The position numbers and the translations under genes were made by a program. Source: JABFSM01 sp963762545 (lineage in GTDB: Bacteria; Gemmatimonadota; Gemmatimonadetes; Gemmatimonadales; GWC2-71-9). From it: a stretch of DNA of 64,000 nt. The notes under the pieces were generated by a model that saw only the letters and a list, made by a program, of their open reading frames with translations, ran no database searches and had not been told where the DNA came from. Of the stretch, positions 46,642 through 55,597 are shown piece by piece; positions within the stretch are counted from its first letter, which is position 1, and every line of letters starts with the position of its first letter. The DNA is taken from assembly GCA_963762545.1 (NCBI GenBank), contig CAVXLC010000003.1, positions 517,376 through 581,375 on the forward strand, written 5' to 3'.

Positions 46642-46971
46642 ATGCGCAAAGACACCCTCGGCGAGTTCGAGCACCAGGTCCTCCTCGCCGCCCTCCGCCG
46701 CAAGGGACTGGCCTACAGCGCCTCCATCGTGACGGAGCTGGAGGAACGCGCGGGGCGGAACGTTTCCCCGGCGGCGGTGCATATCGCCCTGGCCCGGCTC
46801 GAGGACGCCGGTCTCGTCGCCTCCCACGTCCGCGTCGGCCCGGGGCGGGGCGGCGAGCGGGAGCGCCGCTACGTCAAGGTCACCGCCCGCGGCCTCGACC
46901 TGCTCCGGAGCTCCCGCCGCCAGCTGCTCGACCTGTGGGAAGGCCTCGAGCCCCTGCTGGGCAGGAGTTGA
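46642..46971 (+). CDS. PadR family transcriptional regulator
   Basis: 109 residues, a winged-helix-only PadR. MRKDTLGEFEHQVLLAAL is the typical start, followed by a winged helix (ASIVTELEERAGRNVSPAAVHIALARLEDAGLV) and wing (RRYVKVTARGLDLLRSSR). It usually controls the transporter beside it and responds to a small hydrophobic ligand. The stop and the next ATG overlap in TGATG. The ATG at 46642 is chosen because an upstream in-frame start would lie inside the operator. Confidence 0.92.
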   Translation: MRKDTLGEFEHQVLLAALRRKGLAYSASIVTELEERAGRNVSPAAVHIALARLEDAGLVASHVRVGPGRGGERERRYVKVTARGLDLLRSSRRQLLDLWEGLEPLLGRS

Positions 46972-49565
46972 TGCCCCACCCGCCCGCCCTGGCCCGCCGC
47001 ATCCTGGCCGCGCTGCTCCCCGCCGCCGACCGCACCCACGCGCTCCAGGATCTCGACGAGCTCTTCCAGCTCCGCGTCGCCCGCCGCGGCGCCGGCGCGG
47101 CCACCCGCTGGTACCTGGTCCAGTGCCTCAGCTTCCCGCTCCGGCTGGGCGCTGAGCGGGCTCGGGCAACATTCCGGCGCCCCCGCCCCGCCTCCTGGGG
47201 ACAGGACCTTCGCTACGCCGCCCGCGGCTTCCGCCGGGCCCCCGGTTTCTTCGTGGCATCTCTGCTCACGCTGGCCCTCGGCATCGGTGCCACCACCACC
47301 ATCTTCAGCCTCGCCTACGGCATCTGGCTCAAGCCGCTTCCCTTCGCCGATCCGGGCCGCCTGGTCACTTTCCGCGACGTCTATCGCGATGGCGACGGTT
47401 GGGCGATCTCGGCTCCCGAAGTCCAGGACCTGCGGCAGACCCGCTCGCTCCAGGGCGCCGCGATCTACGGCTACGGCGCCGCCATCACCACCGTGGGCGA
47501 CGAGCCGGTCCGGCTGACCGCCTACCGGGTGTCCACCGACCTCTTCCCGGTGCTGGGCGTCACCCCGGCCCGGGGCCGCTTCTTCGCCGCCGGTGATGAG
47601 CAGGGGAGCCAGGGCCCCGTGCTGGTGATGAGCGACGCGTTCTGGCGCAAGCGGTTCGACGCTGATCCCGCGATCGTGGGCAAGCCGCTTGAGCTCAACG
47701 GCAAGCACTACACCGTGATCGGGGTGGCCCCGCGGCGGTTCCGGTTCCCCCAGTGGCTCGAGAGCGACGTCTGGATCCCGTTCGACCTGAGCCAGGCCCC
47801 CGACCGGAGCCAGCGCTATTTCCAGGTGGTCGGGCGCCTCCGCCCGGGTGTCGGCGTGGCCGATGCGCGTACCGAGATGACCCTGCTCTCGAAGCAGCTC
47901 GAATCGGCCTGGCCGGCGAGCAATACGGGCTGGTCCGTGCATCTGGACCCTCTGGTCGACGCGACGGTCGGCTCGTTCGGCGCCGCCTTCAAGTTCCTGC
48001 TGGGCACCGTCGGCCTGCTGTTGCTGATCGCCTGCGCCAACATCGCCAGCCTCTTCCTGGCGCGGAATACCGCGCGGCACCACGAGCTGGCGGTCCGCAC
48101 TGCCCTGGGGGCCGGCCGCGGGCGCCTCCGAAAACAGATCTTCGCCGAGAGCCTGCTTCTGTCGATGGTCGGTGGAGCGGCGGGGCTGCTCCTGGCACGG
48201 TTCGGCGCAGTGCTGGTGGCGAGGATGATGCCGCCGGGAACGCCCCGGGTTGCCGACTTGGGCATGGACTGGCCGGTGGTCCTGTTTGCGCTCACGGTGT
48301 CCTCGGTCTCCGGTATCCTCTGCGCGCTGGCCCCCTCGTCCCGGATCTCGACCGTCGCCCCGGGACAGGCGCTTCGCAGCGAGAGCCGGACCAGCTCCGG
48401 GAGCACCCGGCATCGGCTACAGAACGGGCTGGTGATCGGTCAAGTGGCGATTTCCCTCATGCTTCTGGTCGGCGCCGGGCTCACCCTCAAGAGTTTCTTC
48501 GCGCTGGTGACGCTCGACCGGGGCTTCCGGCCGGAACACATACTGACCCTGCATCTCTCCGTTCCGTTCGACCGCTACGGCGACAACGATGTCCGCATCG
48601 CGGCCTTTCAGAACGTGCTGCGCCGAGTCGGGCAGCTCCCCGGCGTGGAGGGGGTCGGCGCCGTCACCGGGTATCCGGGCAGCTCGCTCGGGTATCTCGG
48701 CTCCCTGCCGGTGGGGCCGAGACTGACGGCATCGCTCCACGCCAGCAGTCCCGACTACTTCAAGGTGATGGGCGTTCCGCTCCTGGCTGGGCGGGGCTTC
48801 AGCGACCAGGACCGGCTCGGCGCGCCTCGGGTGGCGGTGGTCAATCGCAGCCTGGCCCAGGGCATGTGGCCGGGTCAAAGCGCGGTGGGTAAGACCGTCA
48901 CGCTGCCGGCGTCCATGGCGGGTGTCGTGGCGACCGACACCCCTTACCAGGTCGTCGGCGTGGTGGGCGACATGCACCTTGGGGCCAGGTCATCCCCCGA
49001 AGTGTTCGTCTCCGCCTGGCAGGCCGCGGTCTTCTGGAGCGATGTCATTGTTCGCACCACCGGCGATCCGGCCGCCAGCGCCGTCTCGGTCCGGCAGGCG
49101 CTTCGGCAGATCGACCCCGGTTTCCTGATCGAGGGGATCGCGCCCATGGAGAGCATCGTGGGCGAGCAGATCGCGCTCCCCCGGGTGCAGGGATTCCTGG
49201 GCGCGGTCTTCGGCGCGCTCGCCGCGCTGCTTTCCGCCGTGGGCCTCTACGGGCTGCTGTCCTATATGGTGGGCCAGCGACTGCGAGAGATCAGCATCCA
49301 CATGGCGCTGGGCGCGAGCGTGGGCCGGGTGTTCAGAGTGGTGTTGGCGCGGGGCATGGGGCTGGCGGTTATCGGGGTGACGTTGGGCGGGGCCGCCACT
49401 CTCGCCGTGATCCGCCTGGTGCGGAGCCGGGTATTCGGGCTCAGGGCCATCGATCCGGTGGTCGTTGCCGGCGCTGCGGGCCTCATGCTGGCCGTGGCGT
49501 TCCTGGCCAGCTACCTCCCGGCCCGGCGGGCGACCCGCGCCGATCCGATCACGAGCCTGCGCTAG
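46971..49565 (+). CDS. ADOP-type ABC permease (MacB-like, duplicated)
   Basis: 864 residues. An N-terminal ~85-residue soluble part (ILAALLPAADRTHALQDLDELF) is typical of acidobacterial duplicated orphan permeases. It is followed by QDLRYAARGFRRAPGFFVASLLTLALGIGATTTIFSLAYG, a MacB periplasmic domain, an FtsX domain (GTVGLLLLIACANIASLFLARNTARHHELAVRTALG), and a second copy (QNGLVIGQVAISLMLLVGAGL to LREISIHMALGAS). There is no adjacent ATPase gene, as is usual for ADOPs. Such permeases probably export hydrophobic compounds or act in toxin defence. One base overlaps padR, giving tight coupling. Confidence 0.9.
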   Translation: MPHPPALARRILAALLPAADRTHALQDLDELFQLRVARRGAGAATRWYLVQCLSFPLRLGAERARATFRRPRPASWGQDLRYAARGFRRAPGFFVASLLTLALGIGATTTIFSLAYGIWLKPLPFADPGRLVTFRDVYRDGDGWAISAPEVQDLRQTRSLQGAAIYGYGAAITTVGDEPVRLTAYRVSTDLFPVLGVTPARGRFFAAGDEQGSQGPVLVMSDAFWRKRFDADPAIVGKPLELNGKHYTVIGVAPRRFRFPQWLESDVWIPFDLSQAPDRSQRYFQVVGRLRPGVGVADARTEMTLLSKQLESAWPASNTGWSVHLDPLVDATVGSFGAAFKFLLGTVGLLLLIACANIASLFLARNTARHHELAVRTALGAGRGRLRKQIFAESLLLSMVGGAAGLLLARFGAVLVARMMPPGTPRVADLGMDWPVVLFALTVSSVSGILCALAPSSRISTVAPGQALRSESRTSSGSTRHRLQNGLVIGQVAISLMLLVGAGLTLKSFFALVTLDRGFRPEHILTLHLSVPFDRYGDNDVRIAAFQNVLRRVGQLPGVEGVGAVTGYPGSSLGYLGSLPVGPRLTASLHASSPDYFKVMGVPLLAGRGFSDQDRLGAPRVAVVNRSLAQGMWPGQSAVGKTVTLPASMAGVVATDTPYQVVGVVGDMHLGARSSPEVFVSAWQAAVFWSDVIVRTTGDPAASAVSVRQALRQIDPGFLIEGIAPMESIVGEQIALPRVQGFLGAVFGALAALLSAVGLYGLLSYMVGQRLREISIHMALGASVGRVFRVVLARGMGLAVIGVTLGGAATLAVIRLVRSRVFGLRAIDPVVVAGAAGLMLAVAFLASYLPARRATRADPITSLR

Positions 49566-49589
49566 CGGTCCAACCGGAGCGAATCGGGG

Positions 49590-50632
49590 CTACTTCCGCG
49601 TCATCAGCACGTACACCAGCGCCAGAATGGCGATGACCGCCACGCCCGCCACCGCCAGCAAGAGCTTCCGGTCACTGCTCCGGCCCGTGGCCGCAACCGG
49701 CGCCGTCGGCGTGGCGGGCGCCGAGGGGCGACATCCGCCGGGGTGACCACGCGGTGCCGGGTCCCCGTCGGCAGCGCCCGCTCCAGGGTCTCCGCCGCCG
49801 CCACCAGCCGGAGCGCCTCGGTCATCGCATCGGCGGTCTGATAGCGGCCGGCGCGGTCCTTGACCAGCGCCCGCCCCAGGATCTCGTCCAGCGCCTCCGG
49901 CGCGTCGGCCCGGAAGTCCCGCACCTTGGGGGGCGCCGCCATGAGGTGCTGCTGGATCACCTTCCCGACCGAGTTGCCCACGAACGGTGGCCGCCCCGAC
50001 ACCATCTCGAAGATCATGCAACCCACCGCGTAGATGTCGCTCCGGTGGTCGATGTTCTCGAGCCCCTGCGCCTGCTCCGGGCTCATGTAGGGGGGCGTGC
50101 CCAGCGGGATGCCGATCGCCGTGATCGAGCGCTGCCCCTCGCTCACCGCCCGCGCGATCCCGAAGTCCGCCACGATGGCGTGGCCGGCCGAGAACAGGAT
50201 GTTCTCCGGCTTGATGTCCCGGTGCACCACGCCGCGGGAGTGGGCGTAGGCCAGCGCGGAGAGCACCTCGATCGCCACCTGCACCGCGCCGTCCACCGAA
50301 AGGGTCTTCTCCCAGAGCAGCCGGTCCCGCAGGCTCTCCCCCTCGACGTGCGGCATGACGTAGTAGCACAGCCCGTCTTCCGCGCCCGAATCGAAGAGAC
50401 CCAGGATGTTGGGATGCTGGAGCCGCGCGGTGATCTGGATTTCCCGGAGGAACCGCTCGGCGGTCAGCGAGGTGGTGATTTCGGGCTGGAGCAGCTTGAT
50501 GGCGACGGTCCGGTCGTGCCGCAGGTCCTTGGCCAGGTAGACGGTGGCCATGGCGCCGCGCCCGAGCTCCCGCTCGATGGCGTAGCGGCCCTGGAGCATC
50601 GCCTGAAATCGTTCGACCAGAGGATCGTTCAC
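49590..50632 (-). CDS. Ser/Thr protein kinase with C-terminal membrane anchor, frameshifted
   Basis: About 347 residues. GTG at 50632 (VNDPLVERFQAMLQGRYAIERELGRG) opens a kinase fold: glycine loop ELGRGAMATVYLA, VAIKLLQPE (ATP Lys), VVHRDIKPENILF (catalytic loop), ADFGIARA, MSPEQAQG and the substrate-side helix. All catalytic residues are present. Near 49,725-49,728 one C (G on plus strand) seems lost; after correction the tail reads SSDRKLLLAVAGVAVIAILALVYVLMTRK, a membrane helix. The start overlaps the PPK1 stop in GTGA. The uncorrected sequence would fuse it to PPK1, which is an artefact. It may control the polyphosphate locus. Confidence 0.85.
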
Positions 50633-53600
50633 GCGAGCAGCCGGTCGTGAAGGTGTGGATGCGCCGCCGAGGGCCGGGCGCCCCGCACGTAGGCGCCGTC
50701 CCGGACCCAGGGTCCAGGCCGACGGTTCTTCCCAGAGCGCGGTGAGCAGGGCGTCGAGCCGGGCGGTCAGCGCGGGGGCGGTGACCGGGGTCACGACTTC
50801 CACCCGGCGCCGGAGGTTCCGCGGCCGCCAATCGGCCGATCCGATAAGATACTCGTCCGCCCCACCATTTCCGAAGTGGTAGATCCGCTCGTGCTCCAGG
50901 AACCGGCCCAGGACGCAGCGGACCCGGATCCGGTCGGACACCCCCGGCAGCCCCGGCCGGAGCACCGAGAGGCTGCGCACCACCAGCGAGACGTCCACCC
51001 CCGCCTCGGAGGCGCGGTACAAGGCCGCCACGATTTCCGGGTCTTCCAACCCGTTGATCTGGACCCGGATCCGTCCGCCCCGCCCCGCCTTCGCGTGGTC
51101 GGCTTCCCGGTCGATCCGCTCCAGGAACCCCTGGAGCATCGTGCCGGGGGCCACCAGGAGCCGCCGGTAGCTCGACCCCGGCTCCCGTGACGATCCGGTG
51201 AGCTGGTTGAAGAGATCCGAGAGGTCGGCCGTGATGTCCGGATCCGCGGTGAGCAGGCCGAGGTCGGTGTAGAAACGCGAGGTGGAGGCGTTGTAGTTCC
51301 CGGTGCCGATGTGGGCGTACCGGCGCAGCCCCGCCGAGGTCTTCCTGACCACCAGCGCCACCTTGGCGTGGGTCTTGAGCCCGACCATCCCGTAGATGAC
51401 CTGGGCGCCGGCCTCCTCCAGCTTCCGGACCCAGCCCACGTTGCGCGCCTCGTCGAACCGGGCCTTGAGCTCGACCAGCACCGTGACGTCCTTGCCGGTC
51501 TGGGCCGCGGTGAGCAGCGCGTCCGCCACCAGCGAGGTATCCCCCAGTCGGTACAGCGTCATCTTGAGCGCCACCACGTCCGGGTCGGCCGCGGCCTCCT
51601 CGAGGAAGCGGCCCACCGTGGCGCTGAAGTCCTCGTAGGGGTGGTGCACCAGGATGTCGCCCCGGTCGATCTGCTCGAAGACGGTCCGGTCGGTGGCGAG
51701 CGGCCGCTTCGGCTGGAACGGAGGGAACGAGTACGCCGCCGGCAGCCGCCCCGCCAGGTCCCGGAGCGCGCTCAGGTCCAGCGGCGGGTCCAGCTCGTAG
51801 ATGTCGGCCGGGCCCAGGGACGCCGCGGTGCCGCGCCGCTCGAAGCGCAGCTCGCGCAGCAGCATCTCCCGGACCTCGGACGGCATGGCGCGCTCGACCT
51901 CGACCCGGACCGGCGCGTTGCGCGGCCGCCGCTTGACCTCCTCCTCGACCGCCTGCAGCAGGTCTCCCGCTGCCTCGTCGTCCACGTCCAGATCGGCCCC
52001 CCGGGTGATCCGGAACAGCCAGGCGCCCTCCACCGGGCGGTCGCGATAGAAGGCCTGGATATTGGCGCGCACCACCTCCTCGAGGAGGATCAGGTCGCGA
52101 CTCCCGGGAATCGGCACGAAACGGTCGAGCCGCGACCGGATCGGCAGGGTCGCGAAGTGGATCGGCCCGGTGCGGACGTCCTGCACCACCACGCCGAAGG
52201 TCAGCACGAACTGGGGAATCACCGGAAACGGGTGCCCGGGCGACATGGTCATCGCCCGCGGCGTGAGCACCGGGAACAGCTCGGACTCGAAATGCGTGGT
52301 GAGCGCGGCGCGCTCCGGCTCGGTCAGCCGGTCCCACCCCCGGACCCCCACCCCGGCCTCCGCCGCCGCGCCCAGACACTCGGCCAGACACCCCGCCTGC
52401 CGGCCCGGCAGGGGGGTCGCCCGGGCCGCGATGGCCTCCAGCTGCTCCCCGGCGGACAGCCCGTCGAAGCTCCGCGCCGCGGAGCCGTCCAGCAGCGCCA
52501 GCTTGAGCGCGCCCACCCGCACCGAGAAGAACTCGTCGAGGTTGGCGCTCACGATGGCCAGGAAGCGGAGCCGTTCCGCCAGGGGCATGCCCGGATCCTC
52601 GGCCAGCTCGAGCACCCGCTCGTTGAACGCGAGCTGGGCCAGCTCCACGTTGAAGAAGTGGTCCTGGGGCAGGTCGGACTGGGCCCGGGCCGACGCGGCA
52701 AAGTGGGCGGTCGGGCGGACGGGAGGACGGGAGGACGGGACGACGGGAGCAAAACGCTCGGTCGGCTCCCGCGGGGCCGGGGCGAGCAGGCTGGCGCGGG
52801 TGGCCACCGCGAGGGCGGCGAGGGTCTCCGGAGTCCGGATGTCCGGGGTTCCGACCTTGGCGATGGCCTCCCCGGCGGAGAGCCAGTGGAGGCCGTTGCC
52901 GTCCCCGCGAATCCGGCGGGCCACCCAGACCTCGAGCGCGTCGCGATCCTCGGTCGGCGGCAGCGTGGCGAGGAGCGACAGCGTCCCCACGGTGCTTCCG
53001 GTCACCGTCCGCAGCAGGTGGCGCGCCGCCTCCTCGCCGCTGCCCGAGGCCACCGGGAGCGCGTGCCCTCCCTCGTGCGGCAGGAACCCGACGTTCCCTT
53101 CGTCCAGCGCCAGCATCACCACCGCCGTCTCCGAGCCGATCTTCCGGGTGGCCGCTTCCGCGGCCATGACTTCCACCAGGTCGGCGGCCCGCTGGTGGCG
53201 CGGCACCACCAGCGGCCGGAGCGCGTGCTGCCGTTCCAGCGCAGCCGCCACCGCCTCGAGGCGCGGGCCGCCAGCGGCGATGCGCCGCACCTGCAGCTCC
53301 TCGAACGTCCGGGTCAGGCCCGAATGCCGGACCGTGCAGGCGTCATAGAGGAAGAGGAAGCGCGGCACCGGGCGGAACCATCCGCTGGAGCCGACCCGGC
53401 TCCAGCGCTCCACCTCGAGCTCGATCCGGGGGCGCAGCAGGCCCGGATCGATGAGCCCCCGGAGCCGGCGCGCCGGCTCGGAGTCCTCCTGGATCGCCTG
53501 GCGAGGGTCGAGCGCGGCAACCTGGGCCTCGTAGCGCTCCACCGGCACCGACGGCCCGCCGGAAATGAAGAGGGTGAGCAGGCGCCGGTCGTCGGCCTGA

Positions 53601-53785
53601 ATGCGAACCCGGCAGGACACTCCCCGCGCCTGCAGGGTCCGGTCGTTGGTGTCGAGGTAGATGTCGCGATGGAACGTCCTGGCGGGCGCCGCCCCGGTGA
53701 GCCGGGCCGGCAAGGGCGCGTCACGCAGGGCTGCCAGTGCCTCGGGGCCGGGGACGTCGCAGCGAAACTGCGACTCGGCGGCCAT
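50629..53785 (-). CDS. CYTH/VTC-PPK1 fusion, frameshift near its end
   Basis: 1,051 residues once one extra base is removed. Residues 1-~210 are a CYTH/VTC domain: RTFHRDIYLDTNDRTLQ, VSCRVRIQADDRRLLTLF and RIELEVERWSR. A ~150-residue linker (~215-340) has a weak Nudix-like look. From ~360 it is a full PPK1: DHFFNVELAQLAFNERVLELA, LKTHAKVALVVRK with the phosphorylated His, RRYAHIGTGNYNASTSRFYTD, and FLEHERIYHFGNGG..GSADW. The first shifted base is an extra G at ~50,700; after it the true end reads GAYVRGARPSAAHPHLHDRLLA. PPK1 makes long-chain polyphosphate. VTC makes or PPX-like CYTH cleaves it. ATG overlaps the DUF4956 stop in TGATG. Confidence 0.85.
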
Positions 53786-54867
53786 CAGGCATCACGCACG
53801 TCGATCGTCACCACCTTGGGGAGTACCGCCCGCCGCATCGATTCCACCACCAGCGTGCTGGGGATGCTGCGCTTGAACTTCACCTTGTACTGCGCCATGG
53901 CCCGGCCGCCGTCGCCGGCACCGGCCTTCTCGAACTCCCACCGCTTGGTCTGGCCTTCGAGCACCTGCTCCAGCGCCTGGCGGACGGCCGCGGCGTCGTC
54001 GGGCTGCATCATGACCCGGAGCAGCGAGTCGAACTTCGGCTTGGCCGCCTCTGCTTCCTCGGCGGACGGGCCGGTATCCAGGTTGATGTCGGCCGTGGCC
54101 TTCCGGCTCCGCTCGGCGGCCCGCTCCGAAATGGCCTGGAGCTGATCCGGCGTCATCGACTTCAGGAGCTGCTTGTCCACCAGGCTCAGGAACTCCCCGG
54201 GCTGGGCCGTCTGCTTGACCCGGTCGAGCCGCTTCTGGATGACGCTCTGCTCCAGCGCCGCCGGCATCCGTCCGAAGTCGAACTTCCAGGCCAGCAGCAC
54301 CACGATGTTGTAGAAGAGCGAGATCGCGAGCGCCGCCGAGGCGACCTGCACCCCCGACGCGAGCCCCACGGCAATGGCCAGAAAGATGTAGATCGCGTCC
54401 TTGGGATCCTCGAGCCGATTCCGGAAGCTCACCGCGCCCACTACGCCCCCCAGGCCGAAGGCCAGGGCGATGCTGGAGCGGACCAGCATGATCAGCCCGG
54501 CGACCACAATCGGCAGGAAGATGAGGGTCTGCACCGTGGACTGGCTGAACCCCTTCTTGGCGCGGGTGAGGATGTACACCCAGGCCACCGGGATCATGAG
54601 CAGCACGGCGCCCAGCATGGCCACGGTGGACTCGAAGGCGACCCGGGCCGGGGTGACGTTGACGATGCTTTCCGCGTTCTGCAGCAGGTCCTTCTTGCCG
54701 GTGGCCACCGTCTCCTGAAAGCGCTCCATGTTGAAGACGCCCTGGAGGTCGGGGGCCACCTGCTGCAGGATCAGCACAGTCCCGGCGAGCGCCAGGTAGT
54801 AGGCGAAGATCTGTATGACGGGGTGCAACGCAAACCAGGACGGCGAGCTTGAGCGGCTGGACTCCAT
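53785..54867 (-). CDS. DUF4956 membrane protein
   Basis: 360 residues. About four membrane helices (FAYYLALAGTVLILQQVAP, VAMLGAVLLMIPVAWVYIL, TLIFLPIVVAGLIMLV, IFLAIAVGLASGVQVASAALAISL) and a family core SIALAFGLGGVVGAVSFRNRLEDPKDAIY are followed by a soluble C-terminal domain (RVMMQPDDAAAVRQALEQVLEGQTKRWEF). DUF4956 proteins occur next to VTC-type polyphosphate polymerases in many bacteria, so a membrane partner of the CYTH-PPK1 protein is likely. The ATG at 54867 is chosen because the upstream frame runs into the G-rich repeat. Confidence 0.85.
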   Translation of the reverse strand: MESSRSSSPSWFALHPVIQIFAYYLALAGTVLILQQVAPDLQGVFNMERFQETVATGKKDLLQNAESIVNVTPARVAFESTVAMLGAVLLMIPVAWVYILTRAKKGFSQSTVQTLIFLPIVVAGLIMLVRSSIALAFGLGGVVGAVSFRNRLEDPKDAIYIFLAIAVGLASGVQVASAALAISLFYNIVVLLAWKFDFGRMPAALEQSVIQKRLDRVKQTAQPGEFLSLVDKQLLKSMTPDQLQAISERAAERSRKATADINLDTGPSAEEAEAAKPKFDSLLRVMMQPDDAAAVRQALEQVLEGQTKRWEFEKAGAGDGGRAMAQYKVKFKRSIPSTLVVESMRRAVLPKVVTIDVRDA

Positions 54868-54940
54868 CGAGATCCTCACGTTGGGTCGGCGAGAGGCGGA
54901 GGGACGGCCTGCCAATAAGATAACTCCCGATTCGGGCATA

Positions 54941-55062
54941 CGGAGGAGGGAGGAGGGAGGAGGGAGGAGGGAGGAGGCCCTCCTCCCTCCTCCCACCTCC
55001 CACCTCCCACCTCCCTCCCCTCCTCCCTCCTCCCTCCTCCCTCCTCCCTCCTCCCTCTTTTA
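54941..55062. repeat. Low-complexity GGAGGGA/TCCCTCC tract with large inverted repeat
   Basis: About 120 bp made almost entirely of GGAGGAGGGA units switching near 54,975 to the complementary CCTCCCTCC units. The halves can pair as a long hairpin, and each strand has enough G runs for G-quadruplexes. Such tracts stall polymerases and confuse assembly, and this one lies less than 200 bp from the proposed artificial joint. It is not a CRISPR array: there are no distinct spacers. Confidence 0.85.
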
Positions 55063-55257
55063 GTGACACCGCCCGCCGCTGGGATCGTAGACCTGGCCAT
55101 TGGTGGCCAGAAAAGCCGAGCGCCATTCCTCCTTGCCCAGGGTCAGCTTGACCACCCCGAAGTGCCCCTGCACCCGGGCGACGCTGTTCGGCACGACCGT
55201 GCTCCGCATGCCCCGCAGCTCGCCCCCGCCGGTCCCGACCACGATCTCGACGATGCG
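55060..55257 (-). pseudogene. C-terminal fragment of a metallophosphoesterase
   Basis: The last ~66 residues of a gene whose 5' part is missing. VEIVVGTGGGELRGM, HFGVVKLTLGKEEWRSAFLATNGQVYDPSGGRCH match the C-terminus of purple-acid-phosphatase/calcineurin-like secreted phosphatases (VVGTGGGELRG, then FGVLKLTL). The catalytic metal-binding blocks would lie upstream and are absent. The frame breaks at about 55,257, exactly where acpS begins on the other strand. Truncation by an artificial joint is the simplest explanation. Confidence 0.65.
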
Positions 55258-55265
55258 CATCCGGC
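55250..55265. other. Probable chimeric junction
   Basis: Left of this point the minus strand codes for the end of a phosphoesterase; right of it the plus strand codes for acpS from RIRRLLEH onward. Both genes lack their 5' portions here, and the acpS N-terminal GTDLVEI is replaced by residues that are antisense to the phosphoesterase. Gene style, codon use and error rate also change across it. The shared short sequence GCGCATC could have let an assembler join two contigs. Confidence 0.75.
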
Positions 55266-55597
55266 GTCTGCTCGAGCACCTGCCGCGCGCCTACGCGCGC
55301 CTGTTCAGCGAGCAGGAGCGCGTCTACTGTGACCGCTTCTCGGACCGCTGGTCGCACTACGCGGCGCGCTTTGCCGCCAAGGAGGCGGTGGGCAAGGCGC
55401 TCGGAATCGGTATCATCGGGTTCGTGTGGCGCGATATCGAGGTACTCTCCGGAGGCAAGCCGCTGATCGCCTTGCACGGCGACGTGGCGCGCATCGCCGC
55501 CCGTCTTGGGGTCACGCGTGTCGAAGTCTCGCTGAGCCATACCTGCGGCATGGCCTACGCCGTGGCCGCCGCCCTGAAGGAGGACGTCGATGGATGA
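55258..55597 (+). CDS. acpS: Holo-[acyl-carrier-protein] synthase, 5' end missing
   Basis: About 112 residues remain. RIRRLLEHLPRAYARLFSEQERVYC is the usual first helix region after the lost GTDLVEIA start. FAAKEAVGKALG carries the metal/CoA-binding Glu, and RVEVSLSHTCGMAYAVAAAL the Ser-His block. AcpS transfers phosphopantetheine to acyl carrier protein. The metal-binding Asp of the first strand is missing because of the joint. The stop overlaps the next gene by 8 bp. Confidence 0.85.

Noticed and set aside
50000..53785. A single CYTH-PPK1-Ser/Thr kinase triple fusion protein of ~1,390 residues
   Set aside because: One extra base near 50,700 explains it. In the corrected frame PPK1 ends normally and the kinase has its own GTG start.
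51311..54145. 944-codon open frame antisense to the CYTH-PPK1 gene
   Set aside because: Same shadow effect; composition is Arg/Gly/Pro-rich with no domain, while the opposite strand codes PPK1 motifs.
54941..55062. CRISPR array or repeat-protein gene in the GGAGGGA tract
   Set aside because: There are no spacers of even length and the translation is only Ser/Leu/Pro or Gly/Arg runs.
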